Assembly (NCBI GenBank): GCA_018644665.1
Contig: JABGQA010000094.1
Coordinates: 124,001-188,000, forward strand
DNA length: 64,000 nucleotides
From: Candidatus Poribacteria bacterium
Lineage (GTDB): Bacteria > Poribacteria > WGA-4E > GCA-2687025
Direction: 5' to 3'
Part shown: positions 61,028-64,000 of the stretch, piece after piece
Position numbering within the stretch: the stretch's first letter is position 1
Layout of the letters: each line of letters opens with the position of its first letter
Made by a program: the position numbers and the translations under genes
Notes under the pieces: model-generated
The model's input: the letters and a program-made list of their open reading frames with translations, nothing else
Database searches by the model: none
What the model was told of the DNA's origin: nothing

Positions 61028-61327
61028 ATGCACGTCATAGCTGACATCTGTATCGTTCCGATGGGCGTTGGGGCCTCGGTGTCCACGTACGTGACAACCG
61101 CTTACGGCATCCTGCGCGCGGCCGGGCTCAACGCGACACTGCACGCGTACGGTACCAACGTCGAGGGGTCGTACGAGGACGTCATGGCGGCGCTGAAGCG
61201 TTGCCACGAAGCGTTGCATGCTGCGGGCGCGCCTCGGCTGTCCACGACCATTCGGTTGGGCACGCGCGTTGACAAGTCGCAGACGATGGCGGACAAGGTG
61301 CGCGTGGTGGTTGAGGCCGCGACGTAG
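61028..61327 (+). CDS. MTH1187 family thiamine-binding protein
   Basis: A 99-aa protein of the UPF0045/MTH1187 family, known to bind thiamine-type ligands and form oligomers. Family sequence runs end to end: ADICIVPMGVGASVSTYVTTAY, then TLHAYGTNVEGSYEDVMAALKRCHEAL and TTIRLGTRVDKSQTMADKVRVV. ATG at 61028 with AGGG upstream is preferred over the track's 60833. It lies 19 bp before the kinase gene and about 40 kb from the thi operon. Its role with respect to thiamine is not established. Confidence 0.9.
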   Translation: MHVIADICIVPMGVGASVSTYVTTAYGILRAAGLNATLHAYGTNVEGSYEDVMAALKRCHEALHAAGAPRLSTTIRLGTRVDKSQTMADKVRVVVEAAT

Positions 61328-61346
61328 AGTGGTGGAAGGCTCTGCC

Positions 61347-62291
61347 GTGGACGCTGCGACCTCCGGCCCGTTCGTGCTCGGCGTCGATGGAGGCGCGACG
61401 AAGACCGTGGGGGTGCGCGCGGGCCTCACTGGCCCCGGGGTGCTCCGGGCCGAAGTGGGCCCGACCAATCTCCACGCCGCGGACGGCCATGCGGTCGCTG
61501 ACAACCTGCGAGCGGTGATCGATGCGCTGTGCACGGATCGTGTGCCGCGAGTCGCCCCAGAAGCGACGGTGCTCGGCGTCGCGGGCGCCGGTCGGCCGGA
61601 GGACGTCCGTCGCATGGTTGAGTTGGCGCGCTCTGCGGGGTTGCGTGGCCGCCTGACGGTGACGACGGACGCCAGCGTAGCGCTGCACGGCGCGACCGGA
61701 GGCCGGCCGGGGATTCTCGTCATCGCGGGAACCGGGTCGATCTGCTACGGCCGAGCGGCCGATCGGCGCGAAGCACGCGCCGGTGGGTGGGGTCACATCC
61801 TCGACGACGCTGGCAGCGGCTACGGCATTGGGCTTGCCGCGGTGCGCGTTCTCGTCCGCCAGGCGGATGGTCGCGCCAGACGGACCGCTCTGCACGACGC
61901 TGTCTTGGCCGCGATCGAGACGGACATCGACGGCGTTGTCGCCTGGGCCGCCAGCGCGTCGAAGGCGGAAGTGGCCGCGCTGGCGACGACGGTGCTCGAC
62001 GCCGCAGCGGCGGGCGACCGGCCCGCCGCCAAGATACTCGCCGCCGGCGCGCGGGACCTCGCGGACCTTGTGGCGGCCGTGGCGGCGAAGCTAGGCGGCG
62101 GAAGTGCGCAGACCGTCGTTCTTAGCGGCGGGTTGCTTGCGCACGACGGGCCGTACCGGCGCCAAGTCTCGGCCGAGATGTCGAAGCGGCGCGCAGACGT
62201 GCGCATCGAACAGCCGGCCGCCGAACCGGCCTGGGGCGCCGTCCTGATGGCGCGCGAAATCGCGGCAAAGGGGAACGCGCATGGCGACTGA
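61347..62291 (+). CDS. N-acetylglucosamine/N-acetylmuramic acid kinase-like protein (BadF/BadG/BcrA/BcrD ATPase family)
   Basis: ASKHA-fold kinase, 314 aa, most like BadF/BcrA-type GlcNAc kinases. ATP-binding motifs are VLGVDGGATKTVG (phosphate 1), LVIAGTGSICYGRA (phosphate 2) and WGHILDDAGSGYGIGLAAV. The start is uncertain among GTG codons at 61329, 61332 and 61347; 61347 follows GGAAGG at a good distance. It overlaps murQ by 11 bases, which supports phosphorylation of MurNAc and/or GlcNAc in cell-wall recycling, as in the MurK-type kinases of other bacteria. Confidence 0.86.
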   Translation: MDAATSGPFVLGVDGGATKTVGVRAGLTGPGVLRAEVGPTNLHAADGHAVADNLRAVIDALCTDRVPRVAPEATVLGVAGAGRPEDVRRMVELARSAGLRGRLTVTTDASVALHGATGGRPGILVIAGTGSICYGRAADRREARAGGWGHILDDAGSGYGIGLAAVRVLVRQADGRARRTALHDAVLAAIETDIDGVVAWAASASKAEVAALATTVLDAAAAGDRPAAKILAAGARDLADLVAAVAAKLGGGSAQTVVLSGGLLAHDGPYRRQVSAEMSKRRADVRIEQPAAEPAWGAVLMAREIAAKGNAHGD

Positions 62292-63198
62292 CGCGGCGCC
62301 GTCGCTCACCGAACAGCACAACCCGAGGTCGGCGGACATGGACGCTCTGTGCGCGGCAGACCTCGTGCGCCTGTTCGCGGAAGAGGACCGGCGTGCGGTC
62401 GAGGCCACAGTTGCCGTCGCGGACGACACCGCGCGGGCGGTCGAGTGGGCGGCCAGCTCAATGCGAGCCGGCGGGCGGCTGCTCTACGTGGGCGCCGGGA
62501 CCAGCGGAAGGTTGGGCGTTCTCGACGCGTCCGAATGCCCGCCGACGTTTGGTGTCGACGCGTCGACGGTGGTCGGGATAATCGCCGGCGGCGACGGCGC
62601 GCTCCGCACATCGGCGGAGGGCGCCGAGGATGACGCGGCCGCGGGAGTGGCTGCGATCGCGGAACGCGACGTATCAGCTCGGGACGTCGTGCTCGGCATC
62701 GCCGCGAGCGGCCGAACGCTGTACGTGCTCGGCGCGCTCCGAGAAGCGCGGCGTCGGTCCGCCAGGTCCGTGCTCCTGTCGTGCACTCCACCGCACGGCG
62801 ACGTCCGCGCGTACATCGATCTGTTCATCACACCTCTCGTCGGGCCGGAACTGGTCTCCGGGTCGACACGGCTGAAGGCCGGCACTGCGACCAAACTCGT
62901 CCTCAACCAGGTGTCGACCGGAGCGATGGTGCTTCTCGGCAAGGTGTACGGGAACCGGATGGTCGACGTGAAACCGGTGAACCTCAAACTGCGGCGGCGG
63001 GCGGTGTCGCTAGTGGCCGACATCGGCGGCGTGGACCCAGCAACCGGAGAACGCGCGCTGGATGCCGCCGGCGGCGATGTGAAGGTCGCCGTGCTCTCCC
63101 TCCGCCGCGGAGTCGGATACGACGAGGCCGCCGCGGCCCTCGCAGCGGCAGGCGGCTCGCTACGGTCGGCGCTGCAGGCTACCGTCGGCGAGTCGTAG
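62281..63198 (+). CDS. murQ: N-acetylmuramic acid 6-phosphate etherase
   Basis: Cleaves the lactyl ether of MurNAc-6-P to give GlcNAc-6-P and lactate during peptidoglycan recycling, 305 aa, SIS domain. Family signature sequence: LTEQHNPRSADMD, GGRLLYVGAGTSGRLGVLDASECPPTFG (includes the catalytic Glu), GIIAGGDGALRTSAEGAEDD, LGIAASGRTLYVLGAL and TKLVLNQVSTGAMVLLGKVYGNRMVDV. The ATG overlaps the preceding kinase gene, giving a kinase-etherase unit. A nagA or transporter partner is not in the window. Confidence 0.97.
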   Translation: MATDAAPSLTEQHNPRSADMDALCAADLVRLFAEEDRRAVEATVAVADDTARAVEWAASSMRAGGRLLYVGAGTSGRLGVLDASECPPTFGVDASTVVGIIAGGDGALRTSAEGAEDDAAAGVAAIAERDVSARDVVLGIAASGRTLYVLGALREARRRSARSVLLSCTPPHGDVRAYIDLFITPLVGPELVSGSTRLKAGTATKLVLNQVSTGAMVLLGKVYGNRMVDVKPVNLKLRRRAVSLVADIGGVDPATGERALDAAGGDVKVAVLSLRRGVGYDEAAAALAAAGGSLRSALQATVGES

Positions 63199-63211
63199 AC
63201 CGGCGGCCGAG

Positions 63212-64000
63212 CTACTCCGCATGGGCAAGGTAGAGTGCTCCGTACTTGGGGTCATGTAGAACGCCGCCGCCCGACGATATGGCGCGTTGGGCCTTGCGCA
63301 GTAGCCATTCGCGTAGCCGGTCGCGGAGATCCGTGTCCTCCGCGATGCCGCCCAGCGTGAACGTGGACTCGACGTAGTTCGCCACCGGCGCGGCGTCGGT
63401 GAATCGGAGCGCGTTCTCGCACAGCACCGTCTCCACGCGCGGGAATGCAGAGTGGAGCAACTCCAGGGCGTTCGTCGACGGGAATGCTCCGCCAGCCTGC
63501 CCACCGGGCGCCGGCAGACCGAACGCCTCAGCGGCGTCCCGCCGCAGGTTCCGCAGGGCCGGCAGTGAGTCGGCGCCGTTCGTGGTGACGAGGGCGGCCC
63601 CGCCCTCGCGGATGGCCCGCCGCAGCTCGCTCAGGGCCGCGGGTATATCGGGGACGTGATAGAGCATGTGTCGCGCGACCGCCCAGTCGAACGCGCCCGA
63701 TCGTGCGGGAAGCGCCTGAGCATCGCCGACGACCCACCTGGCGGACGGCGCGATGCCGGCGGCCTCGACCGCTATCCCCACAGAAGCGTCGACACCTACG
63801 AGGAGGCCACGATGCCCGACGGAGCGCAGATGCGCCTCGAACCGGCCCGGCCCGGGCCCCACGTCCAGCACCGATTCCTCGCCCGACAGGCACATCAAGC
63901 GACGGCATCGGTCGTCTAGGTCGTCGGGTTGCTCAGAGTAGAGTCTGTGCGTATCTAGCCGTACGCGGAGGGAGTCGGATGTCGCGTATTCTGCCCGCAC
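63212..64000 (-). CDS. SAM-dependent class I methyltransferase (at window edge)
   Basis: A 262-aa protein from a GTG lying exactly at the window end, so the true start may be beyond it. SAM motif I is VLDVGPGPGRFEAHL, motif II region LLVGVDAS, and AFDWAVARHMLYHVPDIPAALSELRRAIREGG is a typical methyltransferase type 11 pattern. The C-terminal half (LLHSAFPRVETVLCENALRF, NYVESTFTLGGI) is less conserved. The substrate is unknown. It converges with murQ. Confidence 0.85.
   Translation of the reverse strand: MRAEYATSDSLRVRLDTHRLYSEQPDDLDDRCRRLMCLSGEESVLDVGPGPGRFEAHLRSVGHRGLLVGVDASVGIAVEAAGIAPSARWVVGDAQALPARSGAFDWAVARHMLYHVPDIPAALSELRRAIREGGAALVTTNGADSLPALRNLRRDAAEAFGLPAPGGQAGGAFPSTNALELLHSAFPRVETVLCENALRFTDAAPVANYVESTFTLGGIAEDTDLRDRLREWLLRKAQRAISSGGGVLHDPKYGALYLAHAE

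Noticed and set aside
60929-61723. N-terminal half of the 474-aa minus-strand ORF
   Set aside because: Antisense to the thiamine-binding and kinase genes; the J-domain starts at the GTG at 60928.

Overview
This is a GC-rich bacterial chromosomal segment with tightly packed genes, many GTG and TTG starts and frequent 1-10 nt gene overlaps. Taxonomy is an inference from gene content. Four phytanoyl-CoA dioxygenase-like oxygenases, three sulfatase-fold enzymes, two zinc-less MDR dehydrogenases, a mandelate-racemase-type enolase, a DUF6785-like membrane protein, a LamG remnant, a PQQ beta-propeller protein beginning NWPQWRGP and peptidases with FlgD-like tails together suggest an uncultivated Poribacteria-like or Planctomycetota/Latescibacterota-like aquatic or sponge-associated bacterium. 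No phage, IS, CRISPR or plasmid functions were seen.

Layout. 1-5.2 kb: 3' end of a PcrA/UvrD helicase, then atpG-atpD-atpC without the other ATP synthase genes, then a PTS IIA protein. 5.2-12.1 kb: Ser/Thr kinase with helical-repeat tail, MDR dehydrogenase, Tat-exported amidase that appears to start at ATC, and a polytopic DUF6785-like protein. 12.2-16.6 kb: tRNA-Pro(GGG), a three-repeat Myb/SANT-like protein overlapping an enolase-superfamily enzyme, a GlcF-like Fe-S protein, a NIL-domain protein and a CbpA-type J protein. 16.7-19.5 kb: two tandem sulfatase-fold enzymes whose formylglycine Cys is replaced by Thr. 19.5-23.3 kb: a thiamine thiazole operon with a clear promoter, a TPP riboswitch, an 18-codon leader ORF overlapping thiO, then thiO-thiS-thiG-thiE and a Trm-G10/TRM11-like methyltransferase with an apparent ATA start. 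23.4-25.5 kb: aldo/keto reductase and ribD.

25.6-34.7 kb: an envelope/export block with a lipoprotein, an NHL-repeat lipoprotein, M28 and M6 metallopeptidases with FlgD-like C-termini, a P1/S58 aminopeptidase, an AI-2E family permease and an unidentified membrane protein. 34.7-40.4 kb: a CARDB/terpenoid-cyclase-toroid/CARDB/YdjY-like fusion, a frameshifted LamG pseudogene, a PQQ-propeller protein, a TPR-like protein and a DCC thiol oxidoreductase. 40.6-43.2 kb: metallo-beta-lactamase-fold hydrolase, rubredoxin-like protein, lipoprotein and a PhyH-family protein with HxG in place of HxD. 48.9-43.3 kb (minus strand): a six-gene run of canonical sulfatase, duplicated PhyH pair, cupin, APH-like kinase and MscS channel.

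49-58 kb: second MDR dehydrogenase, Mpg DNA glycosylase, a sigma54 activator with a degenerate receiver, another PhyH protein, a TetR regulator with a GACCG-N2-CGGTC operator, and a sigma54 response regulator with canonical receiver and PAS-like domain. 58-64 kb: XRE-TPR regulator, unidentified small protein, J-domain/TM/TPR protein, MTH1187-type thiamine-binding protein, a BadF/BcrA-type amino-sugar kinase with murQ (MurNAc recycling), and a SAM methyltransferase at the window edge.

The strongest unusual items are the TPP riboswitch with its leader ORF, the two apparent non-canonical starts (ATC and ATA, each behind an excellent Shine-Dalgarno), the Thr-nucleophile sulfatase pair, the HxG PhyH protein and the four-part CARDB/toroid/YdjY fusion.
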